Positions 16,795 to 25,292 of a DNA stretch of 32,984 nucleotides are shown piece after piece. The stretch's first letter is position 1. Each line of letters opens with the position of its first letter. The DNA is taken from assembly GCA_003133265.1 (NCBI GenBank), contig PKWQ01000385.1:1-32984 (forward strand). Direction: 5' to 3'. The position numbers and the translations under genes are program-made. A model generated the notes under the pieces. The model had not been told where the DNA came from. It did not search any database and was given only the letters and a program-made list of their open reading frames with translations. Source of the stretch: Acetobacteraceae bacterium (GTDB lineage Bacteria > Pseudomonadota > Alphaproteobacteria > Acetobacterales > Acetobacteraceae).

Positions 16795-17901
16795 ATGAAG
16801 ATCGACCATGTATCGCTGACCATCTTCACATGGGACGGTATCCCGCGAACCAGCTACCATGCAGGCTCCTTCACCCAGCCGGTCAGCAATCTGGGCCTGC
16901 TGCGCATCCGCACCGATTCGGGGCACGAGGGCCATGCCTTCCTTGGTTCGGCGGCCAACCCCGGGTCGATGGACGGGCCGCAGTTGATCCGCTGGATCAA
17001 GCCGCTGCTGATGGGCGCCAACCCGCTCGAACGCCAGCGGTTGCATGGGCGTATGCTCAAACTGTCGCGCAACGTCTCCTACCGGTGCATCGGCGCGGCC
17101 GACGTGGCGCTGTGGGACCTGGCCGGCAAGATCGCCGGGCTGCCCGTGCATGCGCTGATGGGCACGCAGCGCACGTCTATCGGCGCATATGCCAGCTCCC
17201 AGCTGCTGCCGGACGTGGCGGCCTACGTGGAGCAGGCACTCCATTACAAGGCCGCCGGGTGGTGCGCCTACAAGATCCATCCGCCGACCGACCCCGACAC
17301 CGACATCAAGATATGCGCGGCGGTGCGCCAGGCTGTCGGCGCGGACTATCCGCTGATGCTCGATAGCACTTGGAGCTACGACTATTACGGGGCGCTGAAG
17401 GTCGGCCTCGCCATCCAGGAGATGGGCTATAAATGGTACGAGGACCCGTTGGCTGACGAAGACATCCTCTCCTACGTGAAACTGCGGCAGAAGCTGAACA
17501 TTCCGGTCATGGCCACCGAGTATCCCGCCGGCGGCCTCGACACCTACCCGATCTGGTTGACACAGCAGGCCACCGACTATCTGCGCGGCGACATTCCAAA
17601 CAAGGGCGGCCTGACCACGATGCTCAAGACCGCGCATCTGGCCGAGGCGTTCCACATGACCTACGAAATCCACCACAGCGGCAACTCGCTGAACAACCTC
17701 GCCAACCTGCATCTGGCCCTCGCCATCCCGAACACCACCTGGTTCGAGGTGCTGCTGCCGGACGGCGCACACCGTTACGGCTTGGCCGAGGAATTCCACC
17801 CGGATGCTAACGGCATGCTGCGCGCACCGAGCGGACCTGGTCTCGGCGCCGTGTTGGATTTTGAGATGATCACGCGGAAGACCGAGGCAGTGCTCGACTG
17901 A
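16795..17901 (+). CDS. Enolase-superfamily (mandelate racemase/muconate lactonizing enzyme-like) protein
   Basis: ADVALWDLAGKIAGLPVHALMG...AYKIHPP...YPLMLDSTWSYDYYGAL...KWYEDPLADEDI...MATEYPAGG...GNSLNNLANLHLALAIPNTTWFEVLLP; start MKIDHVSLTIFTWDG at 16795. Confidence 0.87.
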   Translation: MKIDHVSLTIFTWDGIPRTSYHAGSFTQPVSNLGLLRIRTDSGHEGHAFLGSAANPGSMDGPQLIRWIKPLLMGANPLERQRLHGRMLKLSRNVSYRCIGAADVALWDLAGKIAGLPVHALMGTQRTSIGAYASSQLLPDVAAYVEQALHYKAAGWCAYKIHPPTDPDTDIKICAAVRQAVGADYPLMLDSTWSYDYYGALKVGLAIQEMGYKWYEDPLADEDILSYVKLRQKLNIPVMATEYPAGGLDTYPIWLTQQATDYLRGDIPNKGGLTTMLKTAHLAEAFHMTYEIHHSGNSLNNLANLHLALAIPNTTWFEVLLPDGAHRYGLAEEFHPDANGMLRAPSGPGLGAVLDFEMITRKTEAVLD

Positions 17902-17908
17902 CATATGA

Positions 17909-17932
17909 AGCGGCGTCCAACTGGGCGCCGCT
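17909..17932. terminator. Possible stem-loop after the enolase-superfamily gene
   Basis: AGCGGCG (17909-17915) pairs with CGCCGCT (17926-17932), 10-nt loop, 8 nt after the stop codon; no T-tract follows. Confidence 0.35.
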
Positions 17933-18046
17933 CCGATTGCAGGCTAAAGCATTGAATTCGCGTGGAAAATGGGCGCTTGCCGAGGGGGCCCGGTCGGCGC
18001 TGACCCGCCCCCAACAGGTGGAGTGATGCCCAATTTTGTTCTGGAC

Positions 18047-18123
18047 TGGCGCGCCCTGGTGGATTCGAACCACCGACCTACAGCTTAGAAGGCTGTTGCT
18101 CTATCCAACTGAGCTAAGGGCGC
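18047..18123 (-). tRNA. tRNA-Arg (anticodon TCT)
   Basis: Reverse complement GCGCCCTTAGCTCAGTTGGATAGAGCAACAGCCTTCTAAGCTGTAGGTCGGTGGTTCGAATCCACCAGGGCGCGCCA folds as a full 77-nt cloverleaf with encoded CCA. Confidence 0.97.
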
Positions 18124-18171
18124 ATCCAACCATGTCCCGATGCCGCGCCGTCATCGTGACACGGCGAACCG

Positions 18172-18477
18172 TCAATGGGTCCAGTTTTCTTGCCGTCCGT
18201 AGCGGAAATTGTCCGCGTAGGCCTTTGGGCGGACCCGCCGGACCTGCGGCAGTTCCACCTCGTAGGCGATCCCGTTGCGCTCGGCATAGGCCACCGCTTC
18301 CTCGCGCGTGGCGAACCGCAGCGAGACCTGGGCCTGGGTATCGTTGCTGCCGATCCAGCCCATCAGCGGGTCGGCCTGCCGGCGCGCGGCCAGCTCGTAG
18401 TCCAGCACCCACTCATGGGTTCCGGCGGTGCCGGACTGCATCGCGTTCTTCGGCGGCTGATAAATGCGGGCCCGCAT
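18172..18477 (-). CDS. ETC complex I subunit, NDUFS4-like (NADH dehydrogenase accessory subunit)
   Basis: MRARIYQPPKNAMQSGTAGTHEWVLDYELAARRQADPLMGWIGSNDTQAQVSLRFATREEAVAYAERNGIAYEV...: NDUFS4 family pattern. Confidence 0.9.
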   Translation of the reverse strand: MRARIYQPPKNAMQSGTAGTHEWVLDYELAARRQADPLMGWIGSNDTQAQVSLRFATREEAVAYAERNGIAYEVELPQVRRVRPKAYADNFRYGRQENWTH

Positions 18478-18524
18478 GGCTTTCTCCTCGTCACGATCCG
18501 TGGATCTGAACCCTTACCCTGGAC

Positions 18525-18601
18525 TGGTCGGGGCGGCCGGACTCGAACCGGCGGCCTCGTGTACCCAAAACACGCGCGCTACCAGGCTGCGCCACGCCCC
18601 G
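18525..18601 (-). tRNA. tRNA-Pro (anticodon TGG)
   Basis: Reverse complement CGGGGCGTGGCGCAGCCTGGTAGCGCGCGTGTTTTGGGTACACGAGGCCGCCGGTTCGAGTCCGGCCGCCCCGACCA folds as a 77-nt cloverleaf with encoded CCA. Confidence 0.97.
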
Positions 18602-18691
18602 AACCGTCCGTCCACGTCCACATGTCCACGTGTCGGGGCGGAAGCTATTGACCCGCGCGCCGATAGGCAAGGCCATGCTTCGTCACACCTG

Positions 18692-19183
18692 CTAGGACGC
18701 GTTGCCGAAGATGCGCTGGAGCACCTTGTCGCCCACCCTGATGTTCAGCCGCGCCGTGGTGCCGTCGGCCAGTTCCAGGGTGGCGCGCACCGGAAGGCGG
18801 CTGTCGATCACCGCCAGGCTCTGCGGCACCGTGTTCTCGGCGATGGCGCGAACGGTTCCGTCGGCGCCGATGAACACCATGTCCAGCGGGGCGATGGTGT
18901 TCCGCATCCACATCTCCGATCGCCGTTCCACATGCCAGTCGAACAGCATCCCGCCGTCCGCCGGCACGCTGGGACGGAACATCAGCCCCACCGTCTGCTG
19001 GTCCGAGGTCAGTGCCATCTCGACATTGAACGCGTGATGCACCCCGTCGCGGGTGACGATCTCCAGCTTCTCCCTGGCCAGTTCCGGCTGCGGACCGTCC
19101 TGGCCCCAAGCCAGCGGCACCAGCGGGGCCAGCAGCACCAGCATGGCGAATAGGGCAAACAGGCGGAAATTCATCCACTGCAT
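18692..19183 (-). CDS. DUF192 family exported protein
   Basis: Signal peptide, then LEIVTRDGVHHAFNVEMALTSDQQTVGLMFRPSVPADGGMLFDWHVERRSEMWMRNTIAPLDMVFIGADGTVRAIAENTVPQS. Start uncertain (19213, 19183 or 19174). Confidence 0.87.
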   Translation of the reverse strand: MQWMNFRLFALFAMLVLLAPLVPLAWGQDGPQPELAREKLEIVTRDGVHHAFNVEMALTSDQQTVGLMFRPSVPADGGMLFDWHVERRSEMWMRNTIAPLDMVFIGADGTVRAIAENTVPQSLAVIDSRLPVRATLELADGTTARLNIRVGDKVLQRIFGNAS

Positions 19184-19205
19184 CCTTCCGCTCCACCGCG
19201 CCCGG

Positions 19206-20129
19206 TCAACCACGCTGCGGCATCCCCTCGGGGATCACCGTCTGCACGATCGAGGCGTCCAGCGCCTCGTAGGCGTGCAGACCGATGGTGGCATAGAGTT
19301 CCGCCCGGGTCTGCATGTGCTCGACCATGTTCTGCGCGCCGCCATCGCGGCGAATGGCGGCATACAGGTCCGCCTGCGCCTTGTTGGCGACCCGGAGCGA
19401 GCTGACCGGCCAGATCACCATCTTGTAGCCCATCGCCTCGAACTCGCTGGCGGTATAGAACGGGGTGCGACCGAACTCGGTCATGTTGGCGAGCAGCGTC
19501 ACCCCGGGCACGCGCCGGGCGAACTCGCGGAACATATCCTCGGTGTTCAGCGCCTCGGGGAAGATCGCATCGGCCCCGGCCTCCAGATACAGCTTGGCGC
19601 GTGCCACGGCGCCATCCATGCCCTCGCTGGCGGCGGCGTCGGTGCGGGCGATGATGAACAGATGGCGCCGCGCCCGGGCGGCAGCGGCGATCTTGGCGGC
19701 CATGTCGTGCGCGTCCGCGATCTTCTTGTCGTTCAGATGGCCGCATTTCTTCGGCAGCAGTTGGTCCTCGATATGCACCGCGCCGGCGCCGGCATCCTCG
19801 AAGCTGCGGACCATGTGCATCACGTTCAGCGCCTCGCCATAGCCGGTGTCGCCGTCGACCAGCAGCGGCAGCCCGGTGGCGCGGGCGATCTGGCGGACGA
19901 AGAAGCACACCTCGTCGACCGTGATCATGCCGAGATCGGGAATGCCCATCGACGCGGTCATGGCGGCGCCGGAGAGGTACAGCGCCTCGAACCCGGCGGC
20001 TTTCGCCTGCAATGCCGCCTGGCCGTTATGCGCGCCGGGCATCTGCAGGATGCCGGGGCGGGACAACGCCGCGCGGAAACGCTCCCCGGCTGGCGCGGTG
20101 GGAAGATCGGCGGCGATCAGATAGGTCAT
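19206..20129 (-). CDS. Isocitrate lyase/PEP mutase family protein, likely 2-methylisocitrate lyase-like
   Basis: SGAAMTASMGIPDLGMITVDEV...LPLLVDGDTGYGEALNVMHMVRSFEDAGAGAVHIEDQLLPKKCGHLNDKK: KKCGH catalytic motif; start MTYLIAADLP at 20129. Confidence 0.88.
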   Translation of the reverse strand: MTYLIAADLPTAPAGERFRAALSRPGILQMPGAHNGQAALQAKAAGFEALYLSGAAMTASMGIPDLGMITVDEVCFFVRQIARATGLPLLVDGDTGYGEALNVMHMVRSFEDAGAGAVHIEDQLLPKKCGHLNDKKIADAHDMAAKIAAAARARRHLFIIARTDAAASEGMDGAVARAKLYLEAGADAIFPEALNTEDMFREFARRVPGVTLLANMTEFGRTPFYTASEFEAMGYKMVIWPVSSLRVANKAQADLYAAIRRDGGAQNMVEHMQTRAELYATIGLHAYEALDASIVQTVIPEGMPQRG

Positions 20130-20210
20130 GGCTTTGGCTCCGAAACAGGGCTCTGCCAGCGGCATAGCCCAAGACGGCCGGCGATGCAGCCCCCCAGGGT
20201 CGGCGCTGAC

Positions 20211-21539
20211 TCAGCGCAGAACCAGGCCGAGCAGCCCGAACAGCGGCAGCAGCAGCGCGCCGGCCAGCCCCAGATAGCCGAAGAAGCCGGGCATCCTGAC
20301 CCCGCGATGCGCGGCGATCGAGCGTACCATCATGTTCGGCGCGTTGCCGATATAGGTCAGCGCGCCGAAGAACACCGAACCGGCGGAGATCGCGGTCAGC
20401 ACCGGGTTCAATTCCCCGGTCAGCCGCGCCGCGTCGGCACCGGCGAGCTGGAAGAACACCAGATAGGTCGGCGCGTTATCCAGGAACGCCGACAACACCC
20501 CGGTCAGCCAGAAACAGGCGAGCGGCGAAAGCTGGCCATGGGCATCCAGGGTCAGACGCAGAACCGGCGCCAGCGGGCCGGACGGGCCGGCGGCCAGCAT
20601 CTCCAGCACCGGCCCGACGGTGATGAACAAGGCGGCGAACAAAGCGGCGACCTCCGCCATCGGGTGCCAGCTGAAATCGTTGCCCTGGCGCACTGCGCGC
20701 GGGGTGAAACGGACCGAAACGAGGGTGACCGCCAGCAATACCGCCATCCCCGCCAGCCGCTCCCAGCCGATGTCCTGGCCGAGGATCGACACCCTGCCCG
20801 GCCGCCAGACGCCCTGCGCCAGCACGGTGGCGACCACCAGCAGGATCAGCCCGATATTCAGCCGCCCGCGCACGCGAAACGGCTCGGGTGCGGCGGGTGG
20901 CGGCTCGGTGGCCGCGAGGTGGCGGTCCAGCAGGTAGAAACCGATCAGCAGCGGCCAGACCAGCAGCAGCAGCGGCACCAGCAGCGCGCGCAGCGGCCAG
21001 AGAAACGGCACGCCGTGCAGGAAGCCGATATACAGCGGCGGGTCGCCGAGCGGCGTGGTGGCGCCGCCGGCATTGGCGACCAGGATGATGAAGAACAGCA
21101 CCAGGTGCAGCTTGCGGCGGCGATGGGCGTTGGCGTGCAGCAGCGGGTGGATCAGCACCATCGCCGCTCCGGTGGTGCCCATCAGTCCCGCCAGCACGAT
21201 GCCCAAGGCCAGCGTGCTGGTGTTGCCGACCGGCGTGCCCGACGGACCGCCGCGCAGCAGGATGCCGCCGCCGGTGGTGAACAGCGCCAGCAGCAGCAAC
21301 ACGAACGGCAGATACTCGGTCAGCGTCGCGTGCCACAGCGCCGCCGCCGCGACCCCTGCCCCGTCGATCACGGCCATCGGCAGCAGCAGCCCGAGGCTGC
21401 ATGCCGCCGCCACCGTGCCCATCCGCCGGTGCCACAGACGCGGCGCCAGGATCGGGAACAAAGCGGTCGCCGCCAGCATCGCCAGGAACGGCAGGCCATA
21501 GGCGAGCCCGTGTAAAGGAACCGTCGGTTGCATGGACAT
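20211..21539 (-). CDS. NhaD/citrate-type ion transporter (sodium:proton antiporter family)
   Basis: ~440 aa, about 11 hydrophobic segments; ANAGGATTPLGDPPLYIGFLHGVPF and GFLSAFLDNAPTYLVF-like segment (GVLSAFLDNAPTYLVFFQLAG), TYIGNAPNMMVRSIAAHRGV are typical of the family. Confidence 0.82.
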   Translation of the reverse strand: MSMQPTVPLHGLAYGLPFLAMLAATALFPILAPRLWHRRMGTVAAACSLGLLLPMAVIDGAGVAAAALWHATLTEYLPFVLLLLALFTTGGGILLRGGPSGTPVGNTSTLALGIVLAGLMGTTGAAMVLIHPLLHANAHRRRKLHLVLFFIILVANAGGATTPLGDPPLYIGFLHGVPFLWPLRALLVPLLLLVWPLLIGFYLLDRHLAATEPPPAAPEPFRVRGRLNIGLILLVVATVLAQGVWRPGRVSILGQDIGWERLAGMAVLLAVTLVSVRFTPRAVRQGNDFSWHPMAEVAALFAALFITVGPVLEMLAAGPSGPLAPVLRLTLDAHGQLSPLACFWLTGVLSAFLDNAPTYLVFFQLAGADAARLTGELNPVLTAISAGSVFFGALTYIGNAPNMMVRSIAAHRGVRMPGFFGYLGLAGALLLPLFGLLGLVLR

Positions 21540-21588
21540 GACCCTGCAAGTAACGTCCGCGGCACGCAACGGGAAGGGTCAACAGCTC

Positions 21589-22155
21589 ATGGACATGACC
21601 GGAGAACGGCGGATTCCCGCGCCACGCCAGAAGGTATGGGAAGCCCTTAACGACACCGCGATGCTGAAGGCGTGCATCCCCGGATGCGACAGCCTGGAAA
21701 AGATCGGCGAGTCCGATCTGAAAGCCACGGCGGCACTGAAGATCGGCCCGATCTCGGCCAAGTTCGCGGGCAAGGTCACGCTGTCCGATATCGATCCGCC
21801 CAACGGCTACACCATCACCGGCGAGGGCCAGGGTGGCGTCGCCGGCTTCGCCAAGGGTGGGGCCAGCGTCAGGCTTGTCGACGACGGCGACGGCACGCTG
21901 CTGACCTACGACGTGAAGGCGCAGGTCGGCGGCAAGATCGCCCAGCTCGGCGCGCGGCTGATCGACGCCACCGCCAAGCAGATGTCGGACCAGTTCTTCG
22001 ACCGCTTCACCGCCGCATTGACGCCGACACCGCAGGCGGAGGCGCCGGTATCGCCGGTGCCGCGGGAGATGCTCGGCATCCCGATGGTGGGCTGGATCGG
22101 TATCGTGATCTTCCTGTTCATCCTCGTATTTCTGGTGAGAGGATTTTTCCTGTGA
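21589..22155 (+). CDS. coxG: CoxG-type SRPBCC protein (carbon monoxide dehydrogenase subunit G family)
   Basis: MDMTGERRIPAPRQKVWEALNDTAMLKACIPGCDSLEKIGESDLKATAALKIGPISAKFAGKVTLSDIDPPNGYTITGEGQGGVAGFAKGGA...; C-terminal TM anchor. Confidence 0.92.
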   Translation: MDMTGERRIPAPRQKVWEALNDTAMLKACIPGCDSLEKIGESDLKATAALKIGPISAKFAGKVTLSDIDPPNGYTITGEGQGGVAGFAKGGASVRLVDDGDGTLLTYDVKAQVGGKIAQLGARLIDATAKQMSDQFFDRFTAALTPTPQAEAPVSPVPREMLGIPMVGWIGIVIFLFILVFLVRGFFL

Positions 22156-23057
22156 CCCTGCCCGCGACCGTCTCCGACACGGCGGCGCTGCTCGCCGGCC
22201 AGGGCTACATCGCCGACCGGGAGCTGGCCACCACGGTGCATCTGTCGCTGGCGATGCAACGGCCGTTGCTGCTGGAAGGCGAGCCCGGCACCGGCAAGAC
22301 CGAGATCGCCAAGGTGCTCGCCGCCGGCCTCGGCCGACGGCTGGTGCGGCTGCAATGCTATGATGGCATGGACCTGTCCGCCGCTGCCTACGAATGGGAC
22401 CATGCGCGCCAACTGATGGCGATCCGCCTCGCCGAGGCCGCCGAGAGAACTGATAAAGCGGAACTGTCCTCGGACATCTACTCGCGCGAATTCCTCCTCG
22501 CCCGGCCGCTGCTGTCGGCGATCGACCCCGACCTGCCGCCCGCCGTGCTGCTGATCGACGAGTTGGACCGCGCCGACGAGCCGTTCGAGGCGTTCCTGCT
22601 GGAACTGCTCGCCGACTTCCAGATCACGGTACCGGAACTCGGCACAATGCGGGCCAAGACGGCGCCCGTGGTGGTCATCACCTCGAACCGCACGCGCGAG
22701 GTGCATGACGCGATCCGCCGGCGTTGCCTGTATCACTGGGTGGACTATCCGGACGCGGCGCGCGAGCGCGCCATCCTCGCCATCAAGGCGCCGACGGTGC
22801 CGGCGACGCTGTCCGCCCAGGTGGTCGCCTTCGTGCAGCGCCTGCGCACCGCCGACCTGTTCAAACTGCCCGGCGTCGCCGAGACCATCGACTGGGCGGC
22901 GGCACTGACCTACCTGAACCAGACCGAGCTGGCCCCCGGCGCGGTAGACGATACCTTGGGGGTTCTGCTGAAATATCAGGATGATATAGCCAAAATCCGC
23001 GGCGCCGAAGCCGCCCGCCTGATCGGCGAGGCGCGCGAGGCGGCGGAGCCGGCATGA
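22152..23057 (+). CDS. MoxR-family AAA+ ATPase (CoxD-like)
   Basis: GTG start overlapping coxG stop; Walker A LLEGEPGTGKTEIAKVLA; Walker B AVLLIDELDRADEPFEAFLLELLADFQITVPELG; TSNRTREVHDAIRRRCLYHWVDYP. Confidence 0.92.
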   Translation: MTLPATVSDTAALLAGQGYIADRELATTVHLSLAMQRPLLLEGEPGTGKTEIAKVLAAGLGRRLVRLQCYDGMDLSAAAYEWDHARQLMAIRLAEAAERTDKAELSSDIYSREFLLARPLLSAIDPDLPPAVLLIDELDRADEPFEAFLLELLADFQITVPELGTMRAKTAPVVVITSNRTREVHDAIRRRCLYHWVDYPDAARERAILAIKAPTVPATLSAQVVAFVQRLRTADLFKLPGVAETIDWAAALTYLNQTELAPGAVDDTLGVLLKYQDDIAKIRGAEAARLIGEAREAAEPA

Positions 23058-24277
23058 GCGAGGCCAGCCGATCCGGCCCGGACCCGGGGCGGATCGGCGC
23101 CAACGTGATGCATTTCGCCCGGCTGCTGCGCCGGGCCGGGCTGCCGGTCGGCCCCGCCGAGACGCTGGCGGCGCAGCAGGCGCTGTCGCTGGTCGATCTC
23201 GGCGACAAGACCGAGGCGCGCACGGCGCTGCGCACGGCGATGATCCACCGCCATGAGCACGCCGAGGTATTCAACCACGCATTCAACCTGTTCTGGCGCG
23301 ATCCCGCCGCCGCCGAGCAGGGCGCGGCCATGGCGCTGATGGAGGCGCAGAAGAACAAGCGGCAGGAACCCCCGCCACCCGCCGGCCGGCGCGTGGCCGA
23401 GGCGATGGCACCGAAACGCGCGCACCGGCCACCTGTCCCGGACGAAGCGCCGCATCTCGACGCGGCGATGACGGTCAGCGAGCGCGAGCGGCTGGCCAAC
23501 ATGGATTTCGAGGCGATGAGCGCCGCCGAGATCGAGAACGCCAAACAGGAAATCCGCCGGCTCCGCCTGCCGCTCGATCTCCGCCGCACCCGCCGCATGC
23601 GGCCCGACCGCAGCGGCCCCGCCACTGACCTGCGCCGCACCATCCGCACCAGCCTGCGCCAGGGCGGCGAGATTCTGGAGATTGCCCGCAACCGCCAGAT
23701 CACCCGCCCGCCGCCGCTGGTGGTGCTGTGCGACATCTCCGGCTCTATGGCGCGTTACGCCCCGATTTTATTGCATTTTCTGCATGCGGTGACCAACGAG
23801 CGCGATCGCGTGCATGTGTTCCTGTTCGGCACCAGGCTGTCAAACATCACCCGCCAACTGAAGCATCGAGACCCCGAGGTCGCGTTTCAGATGGTCGCCA
23901 GCATCGTGCCGGACTGGTCCGGCGGCACCCGCATCGGCGAGGCGCTGGAGATTTTCAACCGGTTCTGGGCGCGCCGCGTGCTGGGCCAGGGCGCGGTGGT
24001 GCTGCTGATCACCGACGGGCTGGACCGCGACGGCGCACACGGCCTTGCCGAGAACATGGACCGGCTGCATCGTTCCTGCCGGCGGCTGGTCTGGCTCAAT
24101 CCGCTGTTGCGCTGGGCCGGGTTCGAGCCAAAATCACAGGGTATCCGCGCGATGCTGCCGTATGTGGACGAATTCCGTCCGGTGCATAATCTGGCCAGCC
24201 TGCGCACGCTGATCGATCTGCTGTCCCGGCCGGCGCCATTGCGCGGGGCAGGGAATGTGGGAAGGAACTGGCCATGA
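23054..24277 (+). CDS. VWA-domain protein CoxE-like
   Basis: PLVVLCDISGSMARYAPILLHFLHAVTNERDRVHVFLFGTRLSNITRQL: MIDAS DxSxS motif; adjacent to MoxR ATPase. Confidence 0.92.
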   Translation: MSEASRSGPDPGRIGANVMHFARLLRRAGLPVGPAETLAAQQALSLVDLGDKTEARTALRTAMIHRHEHAEVFNHAFNLFWRDPAAAEQGAAMALMEAQKNKRQEPPPPAGRRVAEAMAPKRAHRPPVPDEAPHLDAAMTVSERERLANMDFEAMSAAEIENAKQEIRRLRLPLDLRRTRRMRPDRSGPATDLRRTIRTSLRQGGEILEIARNRQITRPPPLVVLCDISGSMARYAPILLHFLHAVTNERDRVHVFLFGTRLSNITRQLKHRDPEVAFQMVASIVPDWSGGTRIGEALEIFNRFWARRVLGQGAVVLLITDGLDRDGAHGLAENMDRLHRSCRRLVWLNPLLRWAGFEPKSQGIRAMLPYVDEFRPVHNLASLRTLIDLLSRPAPLRGAGNVGRNWP

Positions 24278-24597
24278 ACACCGAAACCGACGACATCCTC
24301 GCCATCGCCGCCGCCTGGCGCGCCGCCGGGGAGCAGGTGGCGCTCGCCACCGTGACCGAAACCTGGGGCAGTTCGCCCCGTCCGGCCGGCAGCCAGCTCG
24401 CGGTGACGAAATCCGGCCGCATGGCCGGATCGGTCAGCGGCGGCTGCATCGAGGGCGCCGTGTCCGACGTCGCGATGAAGACGATCGAGACCGGGACGCC
24501 GCAACTGCTGGATTTCGGCATCACCAACGAGCGCGCCTGGGAAGTGGGCCTGGCCTGCGGCGGCAAGCTGAAGGTGTTCGTGGAGAAGCTGTCATGA
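24274..24597 (+). CDS. XdhC/CoxI family protein (N-terminal-type domain)
   Basis: VALATVTETWGSSPRPAGSQLAVTKSGRMAGSVSGGCIEGAVSDVAM: XdhC_CoxI signature. Confidence 0.9.
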   Translation: MNTETDDILAIAAAWRAAGEQVALATVTETWGSSPRPAGSQLAVTKSGRMAGSVSGGCIEGAVSDVAMKTIETGTPQLLDFGITNERAWEVGLACGGKLKVFVEKLS

Positions 24598-25292
24598 CCC
24601 CGGACATCCTGGCCGCGCTGGAACAGGCCAGGCGCGAGAAGCGACCCGTCGTGCTGGCGACCAGCCTGCCGGACGGCGCTCAATGCCTGCTGCCCAGCCC
24701 CGCCGCGTCGGCCGAACTGAACGCGGCGGCCGAGCAGAAACTCGTCCACGACGACAGCGGCACGGTCACGCTCGGAAGCCAAAACTGGTTTCTGCACGTC
24801 TACAACCCGCCGCTGCGGATCGTGATCGTCGGCGCGGTGCATATCGCCCAGGCGCTGGTACCGTTCGCCGCCGCGCTCGGCTACGGCGTCACCGTGGTCG
24901 ATCCGCGCCGCTCCTTCGCCACCGACGAGCGGTTCCCCAACGTTACCGTCTCCACCGACTGGCCGGACGAGGCGATGGACGCGCTGGCGCCGGATGCACG
25001 CACCGCCGTGGTCACGCTGACGCACGACCCGAAGCTCGACGACCCGGCGCTGGATCGCGCCCTGAAGTCGCAGGCCTTCTATATCGGCGCGCTCGGCTCG
25101 CGGAAAACCCACGCCGCGCGGCTGGTCCGGCTGCGCGCGCTCGGCCATTCCGACGCGGCGCTGGCGCGCATCCGTGGTCCCGTCGGGCTGAGCATCGAGG
25201 CCGTCACCGCGCCGGAGATCGCACTGTCCGTGCTCGCCGAGATCGTCGCGGTGCGCCACGGATCGCCGCTGGCGCAGAAGCTGGCGGCATGA
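24594..25292 (+). CDS. XdhC/CoxF family protein with Rossmann domain
   Basis: LRIVIVGAVHIAQALVPFAAALGYGVTVVDPRRSFATDERFPNV...VVTLTHDPKLDDPALDRALKSQAFYIGALGSRKTHAAR. Confidence 0.9.
   Translation: MTPDILAALEQARREKRPVVLATSLPDGAQCLLPSPAASAELNAAAEQKLVHDDSGTVTLGSQNWFLHVYNPPLRIVIVGAVHIAQALVPFAAALGYGVTVVDPRRSFATDERFPNVTVSTDWPDEAMDALAPDARTAVVTLTHDPKLDDPALDRALKSQAFYIGALGSRKTHAARLVRLRALGHSDAALARIRGPVGLSIEAVTAPEIALSVLAEIVAVRHGSPLAQKLAA

Noticed and set aside
14411-18123. Integrated genomic island at tRNA-Arg with att sites
   Set aside because: No integrase and no second copy of the tRNA 3' end was noticed; kept only as a low-confidence compositional observation.
19053-21515. 820-aa plus-strand ORF
   Set aside because: Antisense to DUF192, the methylisocitrate-lyase-like gene and the transporter, all of which have clear family motifs; low-complexity Q/R/H translation.
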